Origin: Verrucomicrobiales bacterium
GTDB taxonomy: Bacteria; Verrucomicrobiota; Verrucomicrobiia; Limisphaerales; UBA1100
Length of the DNA: 64,000 bases
NCBI GenBank assembly: GCA_005809105.1
Contig: SYLI01000006.1
Span: forward strand, 1 to 64,000
Reading direction: 5' to 3'
Of the stretch, positions 54,201-62,820 are shown in pieces (position 1 is the first letter of the stretch; each line of letters starts with the position of its first letter). A program made the translations under genes and the position numbers. The notes under the pieces were generated by a model, which saw nothing but the letters and a program-made list of their open reading frames with translations, was not told where the DNA came from and ran no database searches.

Positions 54201-57200
54201 CCGCACCGCGCGCGGCGGCACCGGCGGGTCCTCCTCGTGGACGGGCTTCGGGAAAGTCCAGCGTTACATCAACGGCATGCTCTTTGATGAGATTGGCATG
54301 AATGCGCCCTCGGGCGTGGGCGCAGGCGACCGGCTGTTGCTGGGCGACAACGCGGCGGGGACGGCGCCCTTTGCCGGTGCGCTGGATGAGGTGCGCGTGT
54401 ACAGCCGCTCCTTCACGGGCACGGAGGTTCGCCAGCTTTACGGCAGCGAGAAGAACGCCACCGCGTTTGATGCCCTCACGGGCCTCGCCTTCCACTACCC
54501 CTTTAATGGCGCCTCCACCGCCGACTTGAGCGGCAACACCAACACGGGCGTGGTTTACAACGGTGCGTCGCACCCGCGGCCCGACCGCTACGGCAACGCC
54601 AATGGTACGCTCTCACTCGATGGCGTGAATGATTACATGCGCTCCACCAAGACCACCAACTTCCCGCGCGGGCCCGGCGCCTTCACCTATTCGGTGTGGC
54701 TCAAGCCCGGCAGCCTGCTTTCCCCGGACAGCCGGCTGGACTTGCTGACGGGCCACGGCGCGGGGGTGCCCTCGCAGGTGTTTGTCAACGAAGGCAACGG
54801 CTCGTTGCGCCCCTTCGTGGGCGATCACCAGGTGTCGGGCACCTCGGGCAACGCCACCACCAGCGTGGCGGTGGGCGATCTCAACAACGACGGCTACAAC
54901 GATTTCGTGCTGGGCAACTGGCGCCAGCCCAGCGTGGCCTTCCTCAACAACGGCAACGGCGACTTTGGCGCGGGCATCATGGTCTCCGCCGACGCCAATG
55001 ACACCCGCGACATCAAGCTGGGCGACATCAACCGCGACGGCAACCTCGACCTCGTGGTGGCGCGCGACAACGGCCAGTTCAACCTCATCTACATGGGCCG
55101 CGGTGATGGCACCTTCCAGCCGGCCGTTGAAATCGAGCCTTCCTCGCAGCTGCTCTTCGACGACAAGATTGGGCTGGTGGTCCACTACCACTTTAGCAAT
55201 GGCACGCTGCTGGACGCCAGCACGTCGGCCAACCACGCCAACGCCACCGGATTGCCCGCGCTGGCACCGGGCGTGGGGCCCTTGCCGGTTCCCAACAGCG
55301 CCTACCGGTTTAATCCCGTCACGGGCGCGGGCGCGATGCAGCGGCAATACATCACGAGCAAAACGGCCAATGGGTTTCCGTCAGGCACGGGCAATTTCAC
55401 CGTTCTGGGCTGGGTGAATCCCAAGTCCTTTTTCGGCATGGACGGGCTGCCCGATGTCATCACCGGCGTGGGCGGCGGCCCCTTGCGCATCCACCCGGGC
55501 TACGGCAACGGCTCGTTCGCCTCGCCCCGCACTTTTGGCGGCGTGAGCGACACGACGGCGCTTTTGGTGCGCGATGTGGACGGCGACGGCGATCCGGACG
55601 TGGTGCAGGGTGCCTACAACCAGCTTAACCGCGTGCATCTGCTGCACGGCAACGGCACCTTTTTGGCCAGGGACATTGGCACGGCGCCGGGCGAAGCCAA
55701 TCGCACCCTGTCGCTGGCGATGGCCGATTTGAATTTGTTGCCGGCGGTTGGCCTGCCCGATCTGGTGGTGGGCAACGCCCATCCCGACCGTGACGTGGTG
55801 TACAAGAACATGGGCAACGGCTCGTTTGTGAAGGTCGAGGAAATCATCGGGATGCAGCCCATGAACCCCATCCCGACAGGCGCCATCTGCCATTTCAAGA
55901 TGGACGGCTCGCTGGCGGCCGACGTCGTGCGCGACTTTGCCGTCAATGAGTGCAACGGAACCGTGACGGGCTGGGGTGTGAGCGTCAATGCCACCACCAG
56001 CCGGCACGGGCGTCTCAATAACGCCGTGGTGGTGGACGGCTACAACGGCGGTCGCATCTCCTGGCCGGCCAGCAACGCCACCACGTGGTTTGGCGACATC
56101 CCTGCGCTGAGCATGTCGCTGTGGGTGAAACCCATGGGAACCCAAGCCACCGCGCGAACCGTGCTCAGCTGGACCTCGGTGGCGTACGCCACGGTGGATG
56201 GCTTTGCGTTGCTGTTGCCGGAGAACGCGTATGGCGGCCGGTTTCAATATTTCTCGAGGTCGGTCAACTGCTTAGGCGGCGCGTGGCCCGCCGGCTGGGC
56301 CAACACCGGCTGGCAGCACATCGTGGTCATCCGCAAGCTGGTCACGGCGTTTAACAACGAGTCGCTCGAGATTTATCTCAACGGTAGCCTCAATAATGTG
56401 CAGGTCTCCACCGGGCCGCCGGGGGTCAACGTAAATCCTTCAGGGGCGTTCGCGCTGGGCGCGTGGGCCAGCGGCGGCGGGCAGCCCTCCCACTTTGGCG
56501 TGGACGACATGCGCGGCTACCGGCGCGTGCTGAGCGCGACGGAGATTCTGGAGTTGTACAACGAAAGCGCGCCGGTCTTTCAGGAGTCCAAGGGCCACAG
56601 CCGGTCTGTGGCGCTGGCTGATCTCAACAACGACGGCAAGATGGAGCTCATCGTGGGCTCGGATGGAAACGGCACGATGGTGTACCAGAAGAACCTGGAT
56701 GGCGCCATCACCGATCCCCAATTGTTGGCCCGGCGCTTTGGCGTGGTGCGCTATCTGAGCAGCGGCGCGGCCTTTAATCGCACGAGCTCCGTGTGGGTGG
56801 GCAACGCCACCGGAGGAACCATGCCCGACATCATCGAGGGCAACGACAACGCCTCCACCATGCTCTACCGCACGCTGGGGTATCCTTTCATCAACTTCAC
56901 ACCTCCCTACAACGACTGGCGATATCAAAAACCGGTGATGAGCGGCGCCACGCCCATCCCGCCGCCGGGCGAGACTTGGGTTGCACGGGATTCCAACCGC
57001 AATTGGTCGGCCGTGGCGTCGTCATCCAATGGCTCAAAGTTGGTCGCCACGGTGATGGGCGGCCAGATCTACACGTCCACTGACCTGGGCGCCACGTGGG
57101 GAGTGGGCGGGAGTGCCGTCGGCAACTGGAGCGCGGTCGCTTCTTCTGCTGACGGGGTGAAACTGGTCGCAGCCCGATCCGGCGCAGGCGTCGGCCAGAT

Positions 57201-60200
57201 TTACACCTCACCGGATGCAGGCGCCACGTGGGCTTTGCAGGGTTTAAGCCCGACGCGCGATTGGACGGCGCTGGCCTCGTCCGCGGACGGCACCAAGCTT
57301 GTGGGGGTGGGCAATGCTTCCGAGCTTTTCACCTCCACCGATTCGGGAGCGAACTGGACCCCGCGGAGTTCCGCGCGGGTGTGGGCCGACGTGGCAGGCA
57401 CTCCCGACGGGGTTCGTCTGGTGGCCTGCGAGGCGGGAGCGGCAGGGCGAATCTACGTGTCCATCGATTCGGGGGTGACTTGGGCGCTGGGCGGCAATGC
57501 CACCTATCCGGTGGGCAACTGGGCGGGAGTGGCCTGTTCTGACGACGGCTTCCGGATGGTGGCGGTGATGAATGGCGGCCAGGTCTACACCTCGGTTGAT
57601 GTGGGCACCACATGGACGCCGCAGGTGGCCAGCCCCACCGCGGCATGGAAGGCCATCGGCGCCAACCTGACGGCGCAGTGGCTGGTGGGGGTGACGACCG
57701 GGGGCAACATTTACACCTCTACCGACTCGGGCGCGACTTGGAGGGCGAGTGACAGCGCCCGCGCATGGACCTGCGTTGCCTCGTCGAGCAATGGCATGGA
57801 CCTGGTGGCGGGCGTGAATGGCGGCCAGATCTACACCTCCAACGCGCTGGTGTCGGGCACCCGCGCCATCCGGCTCATGCAAGTGATGGGCCCCATCGCC
57901 ACGCAGCACGATGTGGTGAGCGGCAGGCATGGCAATGCCAGCCAGATCTACGCGGGGAATGGCACGGGCTTCTTCGCATCGGGGCTGGTGTACAGCGGGC
58001 TGGATGACAACACCACGGCGATCGAGATCGCCGACATGAACCGCGATGGCATCGCCGACATCCTGGCCGCCAACGAGGATGGCCCGGACAAGGTGTATCT
58101 GGGCGATGGAGCTGGCAACTTTCAGACAATGCTGCTGCCCGGTTCGGCCGGCAACTCGACGTGCATCGGCGCGGGGGACTTCACCGGGCCGGGGCGCCAG
58201 ACCATTTTTGCCAACCGCAGGCTGGGGGCGTTTGAACTGCACCTCAATGCGGGCGATTCCACCCGGCCCACCGAGGCGGCGATGGAGTTTTACACGGCCG
58301 GCGACGACGTCACGCCCCTGCTCACCAGCGCCAACATGACGTGGGATCCCAACCAATGGTACTTCGTGGCCGTCCGGCGCGAGGGCGATGTCCTGACACT
58401 CTTCCGCGACGGCGTGGCCATGGCGAACGCCACCGATGCATCGGGCCTGGGCAACACGGCCACGCTGGCCGAACGAATCCTCGATCTGGGCTACCGGCCT
58501 GCTTTGCAGGGCGGCCACTTCCCCTTGAACGGCAATGTGGACGATTTTCGCATCTACACGAAGCCCCTGTCCGACTCGGAGATTGCCCAGCTCTACAACA
58601 TGAACGCGCCCACGCTGGCGGCGTCAACGGAGTTGGTGGGGCATTATTCCTTCGACTACGTGGCCACCGACAATCCCGTGGGCACGGTGCTGCGCGATGA
58701 AAGCGGGCGCAACAACAACGGCACGCTGGGAGGCGCCACGGCGCCGCTGCCCACCTTCGACAAACTGGGGAGAGCGGCCTCGGCGCTGCTCTTTGACGGA
58801 GTGGATGACGTGGTGACCATCGCACCGGCCACCGCCGCCAACTTTGGCGACTTTAACATCAACGCCACACAGAACCTCACGGTGGCGTTGTGGGCGCTGC
58901 CCAACACGCTTTCCAAGCCCAACAACCCCATCCTCACGCTGCGGGATGGCTCCGGCAACGCCTACTATCAGATGGAGTTTAACAGCAGCATCTTTGCCAC
59001 GGCGATGCCGCCCGTGGGCCCGGCTGGCAATGGCACCTTTGCGGTGAACCCCGGCTGGCGCTTCTTGGTCTTGGTGCTTGATCGCACCGCTTCGGAAATC
59101 CGCCGCTACGTGGACACGCGGCTCTGCGATGTCATCCCGATCAGCCTGCCGGCGGGGACGCTGACGGGCACGCAGCTGGTGCTGGGGGCCAACGACGCCA
59201 GCGACGCGTTCTTTGAGGGCGTGCTCGATGATCTGCGCATCTACAACCGGGCGCTCTCACCGGGCGAGGTGGCGCAGCTTTACCAGAAGATGCCCTCGGA
59301 CATTCCCACCGACTCGCGGGGCGTGGCCATGGCGGATCTCAACAACGACGGCGATCTGGATCTGTTCTTTGCCAACTACAACCAAGAGAGCATCTGGTTT
59401 GAGAACAACGGCACGGGAGGATTCCCGTTGGCGCGGCGGATTTACACCGGCGACATTTTCCGGTCCACCTCCATCGCCGTGGGCTCCATCAACGGCGACG
59501 CGACTCCGGATCTGGTGCTGGGCAACGAAGGCCAGCCCTCGGTGTGGTACCGCTCCTTTGGTTCCGGCGACGCGTTCAATCCGAAGGTCAATGTCTCCAC
59601 CGACGCCAACCAAACCCAGGCCGTTCTGCTGGTGAACGTGGTGGGAACCGCGGCGCTGGACCTGGTCTCCATCAACCGCAACGAACCGAGCAAGATTTAC
59701 CAGAACCTTGGGGGGGCATGGTCGTTGCCGTCCTTCTTGGATCCCGCGCAGGCTTCGTATGATTCAACCTCGGTGGCCGCCGGCGATGTGGATGGCGACG
59801 GGCTTGTGGATCTGGTGGTGGGCAACAACGGTGTGGCCAATCGGGTTTACAAGAACAACTTAGGCACCTTTGCCAACGGCATCGCCATCACCAGCGCCAC
59901 CACCGGCAACTGCACTGCCGTGGCGCTGGCCGACTTCGCCGGCGACCGGCGCGTGCTGCTTTCCAACCAGAAGGACGCGGGCGGCCGCGCCGACGCCTTC
60001 TCCATCCATCTGCTGCCGCTGGACAAGAACAACACGGCGCACGTGCAGTACTACGCAGGCGGGCTGCTCATGACCGAGTCCACCACCGACTGGAACTTTG
60101 ATCCCGCAAGCTGGCATCATCTCGTGGTGACCCGGCGCGATCCGTTTGATGCGACCAACCCCAACGGCGTGCGCATGTACTTGAACGGTTCATCCATCGG

Positions 60201-62760
60201 CACCGGGACGGCGGCCATGGGCAACTCCGCCATCGGCGCGGCCGAGGTGATTGACACGGGTTATCGCAAGTGCACCGACCAGTTCCCGATGAAGGGAGAA
60301 CTGGACGACCTGCGCCTCTACAACCGCGCGCTCAATGATGCGGAGGTCGTGGAACTCAACTTGGCCGACCAACCCCCGCCGCCCAACGTCAACCCGTACC
60401 AGGGGCTCGTGGCGTGGTACCGGCTCGCGGCCAATGGGCTGGACTCGGCCGGGGTGTACAACCTGCACGGCACCATGAGCGGCCCGGTGCCCACCGTGGG
60501 TGTGGTCAACGATAGCAGCGGCGCACTGGAGTTTAACGGCAGCCGGCGCGACGTGGTGAATGTGGGCCACCATGCCGCGCTCAATGGCAATGCGTCGGCC
60601 GGCTTGAGTTTCACGGCCTGGGTGAAGACGTCGTCGGCCGGCACGCTCTCGGGCACGCTGGCGGCGAAGGACGGCACGATTGGCAGCTGCGGCTGGCGCG
60701 TGGAGGTGAATGCCACCACAGGCCGCGTGCAATTTCTGACCAGTCCCAACGGGACGACAGTCAACACGCTGGTCGGCGTGCAGCCGGTGAACGACGGCGC
60801 CTGGCACCATGTTGTGGTGACGATCGGTCCCGGCGGCCGGCGGATTTATGTGGATGGCTTTCTGGATGGCAGCTCGGGCGCAGGCACGGCGCTCTTTGCC
60901 ACCACGGCTGAATTCATGCTGGGCATGGACAGCATGACGCTGCCCACGGTGAACGGGCCGCTCACCGGGCGGCTGGATGAGGCGCGCGTGTATGACACCG
61001 AGATTTCGGCGGCGAGGGTGGCTGCCATCCACGCGGCGGAGAAGCCGGGAATCGAAGGCTATGCGACCATCAGGGTGCACTTTGTGGGCGACAGGCTGAC
61101 GGCCGGCGACAGTGTGCGCCTGGAGCTCTTCAATGATGTGGACACGAAGCAGGCGCCCTTCTTCAGCCAGATCTTTACCACGGGGGGCGATTCCATCACC
61201 CACACCTTCATGTCCAATGCCACGGGCAATGCGTGGCAGAACCTGCGCGGTGCGTGGCGCCTGAAGGGGATCGCCGGCTCGATAACGGCGGACTCAGTGG
61301 ATATCGAGGTGCGCAGCGGCCAGTTTGTGTTTGGCCTGACCCAGACCATGAACCAGGTGCCCGGTCAATCGCTCTACAATTTCAACGCGCAGATCAACCG
61401 CGATGTGTACTCCGCCGGCGTGGTGCAGCTCTCGCAAGCCACGGCGCAGTACAGCTTCTGCCACGAGATCGGGCATCTCTTGAGCGCCAGTCATGGCATG
61501 GGCGACGACGTGGCCGTCGGCATCCTCGACGCCAGCCACACCTTCAGCCCCTTTGGTTCGCACTTTAATTACGTGCGTGATGAGTACCTCTCCATGGGAA
61601 ACCACTTCACCGCCTTTGGAGGCACGTCGGGGGCCGCCGGAACCTTTGGCAAGTTCTGCACCATCATGGCCTACACGCGCAATGGCGTGTACAAGCGCAT
61701 TCCCTACTATTCCAGCCCGAGCGTCGTTTATTTGGGCGTGCAGACGGGCCACAGCCGCGATCACTACCTGCCTCCCCCCTTCGGCAATTTCAATCAGGCG
61801 CTCTACATGGACAACGTCCGGGCCATGGGGGTCGTCGGCAAGGTGGTGGTGCAGTATCGCGATGTGAACGGCACGGGCCGTCCGGTGGATCCCAGCACCG
61901 TTCCCGCCCCGTTCACGCCGCCACAGGGCGTGCCCTTGATCACCACGATGGCGACGGCCCCGGTGGGCGGCAATGCCACGCAGGTGGCCGTGCTAAACCC
62001 CGCGAACCCGACTACGCCGGCCGATGGACTAAAACCGCCTGCCACCACGCCCGGCACAAGCGGCGGCTCTCCGGCCAGCGGCACAAATCCCATCACCACA
62101 CCCAAGGCGTCGAGCCCAGGCTCACCGACCGGCCGCCAGCCCTCGACAGGCTTGGGTGGGGCCACCGGCTCCACCGGAACGAAACCCCCGGCGGGAGGGA
62201 CGATTGGCGGCACCACGCCGACGCCGCAACCGACACCCACCAACACCACGCCGCGTCCAACCGTGCCGGTCATCCCCACCACCCCTCGTGTGGCCACTGT
62301 GCCCAACGACCAGTTTGAAAACAGCATTCTCCTGCAGCCCAAACCGCTGGCCGATGCCAGCCTCTTGGCGTCGGACAACGGCCACAACATGGGGGCCACC
62401 GGAGGGGCCAATGAATCGGCGGGCCTGCGCTCGGACGACGGCCGTCAGGTGTTTTACGGCAAGTCGGTGTGGTGGGTGATGCAGGCGGCGCGCGAGGGCG
62501 AATACGAACTTGAGGCCTCCACACAGGGCAGCAACATTGACACGACGCTGAGCGTATTTCTGCCGGGCATGGGCGCTCCCCTGTCCAATGACAACGGCGC
62601 GGGCGTGGCGCCCGCCAGCCGCGTGGTGGTGCCGCGGGTGCGGCTCAAAGCGGGCGACCGCGTGTACTTCGCCGTGGACGGGGTGGACGGCGCCGAGGGC
62701 AGGCTGCGAATCTCGGTGCGCCTAAAGCCCGTCAACGCCGCGGGCGCTTCCAAGCCCTAG
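51217..62760 (+). CDS. Giant membrane-anchored metzincin with nested LamG, FG-GAP and Asp-box domains (protein 2)
   Basis: 3847 aa. Order (residues, approximate): TM anchor 7-26; pro-like region with GGCGTC (C162, C165); metzincin first part ~310-800 (FLDVLFLYTD; DPRADLVILL); LamG-0 856-1078; LamG-A first half 1090-1168; propeller A blades 1-3 1169-1313; LamG-B first half 1319-1407; propeller B blades 1-3 1408-1549; LamG-C 1557-1785; B blades 4-5; seven Asp-box (SxDxGxTW) repeats 1921-2212; B blades 6-7; LamG-B second half 2325-2464; LamG-D 2472-2692; A blades 4-7 2700-2910; LamG-A second half to 3052; LamG-E 3063-3277; beta domain; metzincin second part with HEIGHLLSASH (H3416) and Met-turn M3484; Pro/Thr/Gly linker; PPC-like domain 3694-3840. 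The HExxHxxGxxH Gly is Ser here. Likely cotranscribed with protein 1; substrate unknown. Confidence 0.85.
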   Translation: MNRRAKWIRAGWVTLVIACGIAGLWWRQASRFAPPLFVDLPAHLKPESFPQSVIAKRHRWVYLDTAALQRLTKIGGRLKLNLFPDMEEVAVVGAHRSHPHGDQSVLGHLESGPYESLFVFSRSEQVMMGSVGMADGRQVLLSHVRGGAYVILEVDTRKVGGCGTCEPERTASKEAAPPRPSSKASAPPSGSAEGSAFARQLSRRSGAGPWSGICEACNGERTARPVAGTPDIAPLHSHTALPEPTARRQVLPKPTLAQRQLPLLAAMGLPTHVLAATGPYGIHNAGTGKKGGAGSSPVSASSRYLMSVGTSEFLDVLFLYTDALNTQLGGGATGLLNLQASVTLMVDQANQIFLESGVPFQIRQASLWKATHRAMTAMDGGISVTAPNLLGAGYPTDAPAWTETQAPVRPDYSNGDNKLWTVWNPWKGTVGVTTWNQKQAMEGVYQPTMVNVKKTEVADYLKWITNRSNSLLYGDQYWKSGKLFTGAVIEYVEANNTKQYFQQHRTASNLATRAIVPLPTNGAPMKFVGNSDYATLSTIVQHDPGSGVAGFITANTRLYFRNGNATGRFSLHSKSAHASNGSFPVQIGADDPPLDPLPVGYSLELVEQDNYRVNPFINLPAGFTWRLEPDKAGKSRMYKESVNRAVAVGPVDDPLSSTAIKAFGPGDATPPTSIKDDNATNHTPVQRYELDTSDLVPGIANGTYYGNVYNPLYSGVLGLRMDLNGSDYASIDFNGTPLASALLPVRYPNLHRFQETPFVPTALAADPRADLVILLTENLAGSAGIATKYMNITPADPARTIGRGMSPEPNKVQEKTADYHEGDLLGGSSRMLERSFTSLPVTGTINTSTTSLGSSGLVAYYPFDGNLTDSSGNAHHGVLSLGTAAYTTDRLGVAAKALSLDGTQRVEVTAGASVFNFNSTTSWAVSAWIKPNDIAAEGGILSQADSATGVVNYQMGLRNSRLSSESPPLSPVTGGNSGAVLGGTGEWKHLMYVYDRTARGGTGGSSSWTGFGKVQRYINGMLFDEIGMNAPSGVGAGDRLLLGDNAAGTAPFAGALDEVRVYSRSFTGTEVRQLYGSEKNATAFDALTGLAFHYPFNGASTADLSGNTNTGVVYNGASHPRPDRYGNANGTLSLDGVNDYMRSTKTTNFPRGPGAFTYSVWLKPGSLLSPDSRLDLLTGHGAGVPSQVFVNEGNGSLRPFVGDHQVSGTSGNATTSVAVGDLNNDGYNDFVLGNWRQPSVAFLNNGNGDFGAGIMVSADANDTRDIKLGDINRDGNLDLVVARDNGQFNLIYMGRGDGTFQPAVEIEPSSQLLFDDKIGLVVHYHFSNGTLLDASTSANHANATGLPALAPGVGPLPVPNSAYRFNPVTGAGAMQRQYITSKTANGFPSGTGNFTVLGWVNPKSFFGMDGLPDVITGVGGGPLRIHPGYGNGSFASPRTFGGVSDTTALLVRDVDGDGDPDVVQGAYNQLNRVHLLHGNGTFLARDIGTAPGEANRTLSLAMADLNLLPAVGLPDLVVGNAHPDRDVVYKNMGNGSFVKVEEIIGMQPMNPIPTGAICHFKMDGSLAADVVRDFAVNECNGTVTGWGVSVNATTSRHGRLNNAVVVDGYNGGRISWPASNATTWFGDIPALSMSLWVKPMGTQATARTVLSWTSVAYATVDGFALLLPENAYGGRFQYFSRSVNCLGGAWPAGWANTGWQHIVVIRKLVTAFNNESLEIYLNGSLNNVQVSTGPPGVNVNPSGAFALGAWASGGGQPSHFGVDDMRGYRRVLSATEILELYNESAPVFQESKGHSRSVALADLNNDGKMELIVGSDGNGTMVYQKNLDGAITDPQLLARRFGVVRYLSSGAAFNRTSSVWVGNATGGTMPDIIEGNDNASTMLYRTLGYPFINFTPPYNDWRYQKPVMSGATPIPPPGETWVARDSNRNWSAVASSSNGSKLVATVMGGQIYTSTDLGATWGVGGSAVGNWSAVASSADGVKLVAARSGAGVGQIYTSPDAGATWALQGLSPTRDWTALASSADGTKLVGVGNASELFTSTDSGANWTPRSSARVWADVAGTPDGVRLVACEAGAAGRIYVSIDSGVTWALGGNATYPVGNWAGVACSDDGFRMVAVMNGGQVYTSVDVGTTWTPQVASPTAAWKAIGANLTAQWLVGVTTGGNIYTSTDSGATWRASDSARAWTCVASSSNGMDLVAGVNGGQIYTSNALVSGTRAIRLMQVMGPIATQHDVVSGRHGNASQIYAGNGTGFFASGLVYSGLDDNTTAIEIADMNRDGIADILAANEDGPDKVYLGDGAGNFQTMLLPGSAGNSTCIGAGDFTGPGRQTIFANRRLGAFELHLNAGDSTRPTEAAMEFYTAGDDVTPLLTSANMTWDPNQWYFVAVRREGDVLTLFRDGVAMANATDASGLGNTATLAERILDLGYRPALQGGHFPLNGNVDDFRIYTKPLSDSEIAQLYNMNAPTLAASTELVGHYSFDYVATDNPVGTVLRDESGRNNNGTLGGATAPLPTFDKLGRAASALLFDGVDDVVTIAPATAANFGDFNINATQNLTVALWALPNTLSKPNNPILTLRDGSGNAYYQMEFNSSIFATAMPPVGPAGNGTFAVNPGWRFLVLVLDRTASEIRRYVDTRLCDVIPISLPAGTLTGTQLVLGANDASDAFFEGVLDDLRIYNRALSPGEVAQLYQKMPSDIPTDSRGVAMADLNNDGDLDLFFANYNQESIWFENNGTGGFPLARRIYTGDIFRSTSIAVGSINGDATPDLVLGNEGQPSVWYRSFGSGDAFNPKVNVSTDANQTQAVLLVNVVGTAALDLVSINRNEPSKIYQNLGGAWSLPSFLDPAQASYDSTSVAAGDVDGDGLVDLVVGNNGVANRVYKNNLGTFANGIAITSATTGNCTAVALADFAGDRRVLLSNQKDAGGRADAFSIHLLPLDKNNTAHVQYYAGGLLMTESTTDWNFDPASWHHLVVTRRDPFDATNPNGVRMYLNGSSIGTGTAAMGNSAIGAAEVIDTGYRKCTDQFPMKGELDDLRLYNRALNDAEVVELNLADQPPPPNVNPYQGLVAWYRLAANGLDSAGVYNLHGTMSGPVPTVGVVNDSSGALEFNGSRRDVVNVGHHAALNGNASAGLSFTAWVKTSSAGTLSGTLAAKDGTIGSCGWRVEVNATTGRVQFLTSPNGTTVNTLVGVQPVNDGAWHHVVVTIGPGGRRIYVDGFLDGSSGAGTALFATTAEFMLGMDSMTLPTVNGPLTGRLDEARVYDTEISAARVAAIHAAEKPGIEGYATIRVHFVGDRLTAGDSVRLELFNDVDTKQAPFFSQIFTTGGDSITHTFMSNATGNAWQNLRGAWRLKGIAGSITADSVDIEVRSGQFVFGLTQTMNQVPGQSLYNFNAQINRDVYSAGVVQLSQATAQYSFCHEIGHLLSASHGMGDDVAVGILDASHTFSPFGSHFNYVRDEYLSMGNHFTAFGGTSGAAGTFGKFCTIMAYTRNGVYKRIPYYSSPSVVYLGVQTGHSRDHYLPPPFGNFNQALYMDNVRAMGVVGKVVVQYRDVNGTGRPVDPSTVPAPFTPPQGVPLITTMATAPVGGNATQVAVLNPANPTTPADGLKPPATTPGTSGGSPASGTNPITTPKASSPGSPTGRQPSTGLGGATGSTGTKPPAGGTIGGTTPTPQPTPTNTTPRPTVPVIPTTPRVATVPNDQFENSILLQPKPLADASLLASDNGHNMGATGGANESAGLRSDDGRQVFYGKSVWWVMQAAREGEYELEASTQGSNIDTTLSVFLPGMGAPLSNDNGAGVAPASRVVVPRVRLKAGDRVYFAVDGVDGAEGRLRISVRLKPVNAAGASKP

Positions 62761-62820
62761 TTTCAGAGCCCCGGGGCACGCACTTTCCAGAGCGTGCCAG
62801 AGCGGGTCTTTGCTACGCTG

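Noticed and set aside
62776-62797. GCACGC...GCGTGC hairpin after giant protein 2 as a terminator
   Set aside because: The stem is only six bp with a ten-base loop and no T-run follows, so it is too weak to annotate.
42051-62820. tRNA-Asp as an integration site for a mobile island carrying the giant genes
   Set aside because: I looked for a copy of the tRNA 3' end near 62761-62900 and found none, and there is no integrase or transposase gene in the window.
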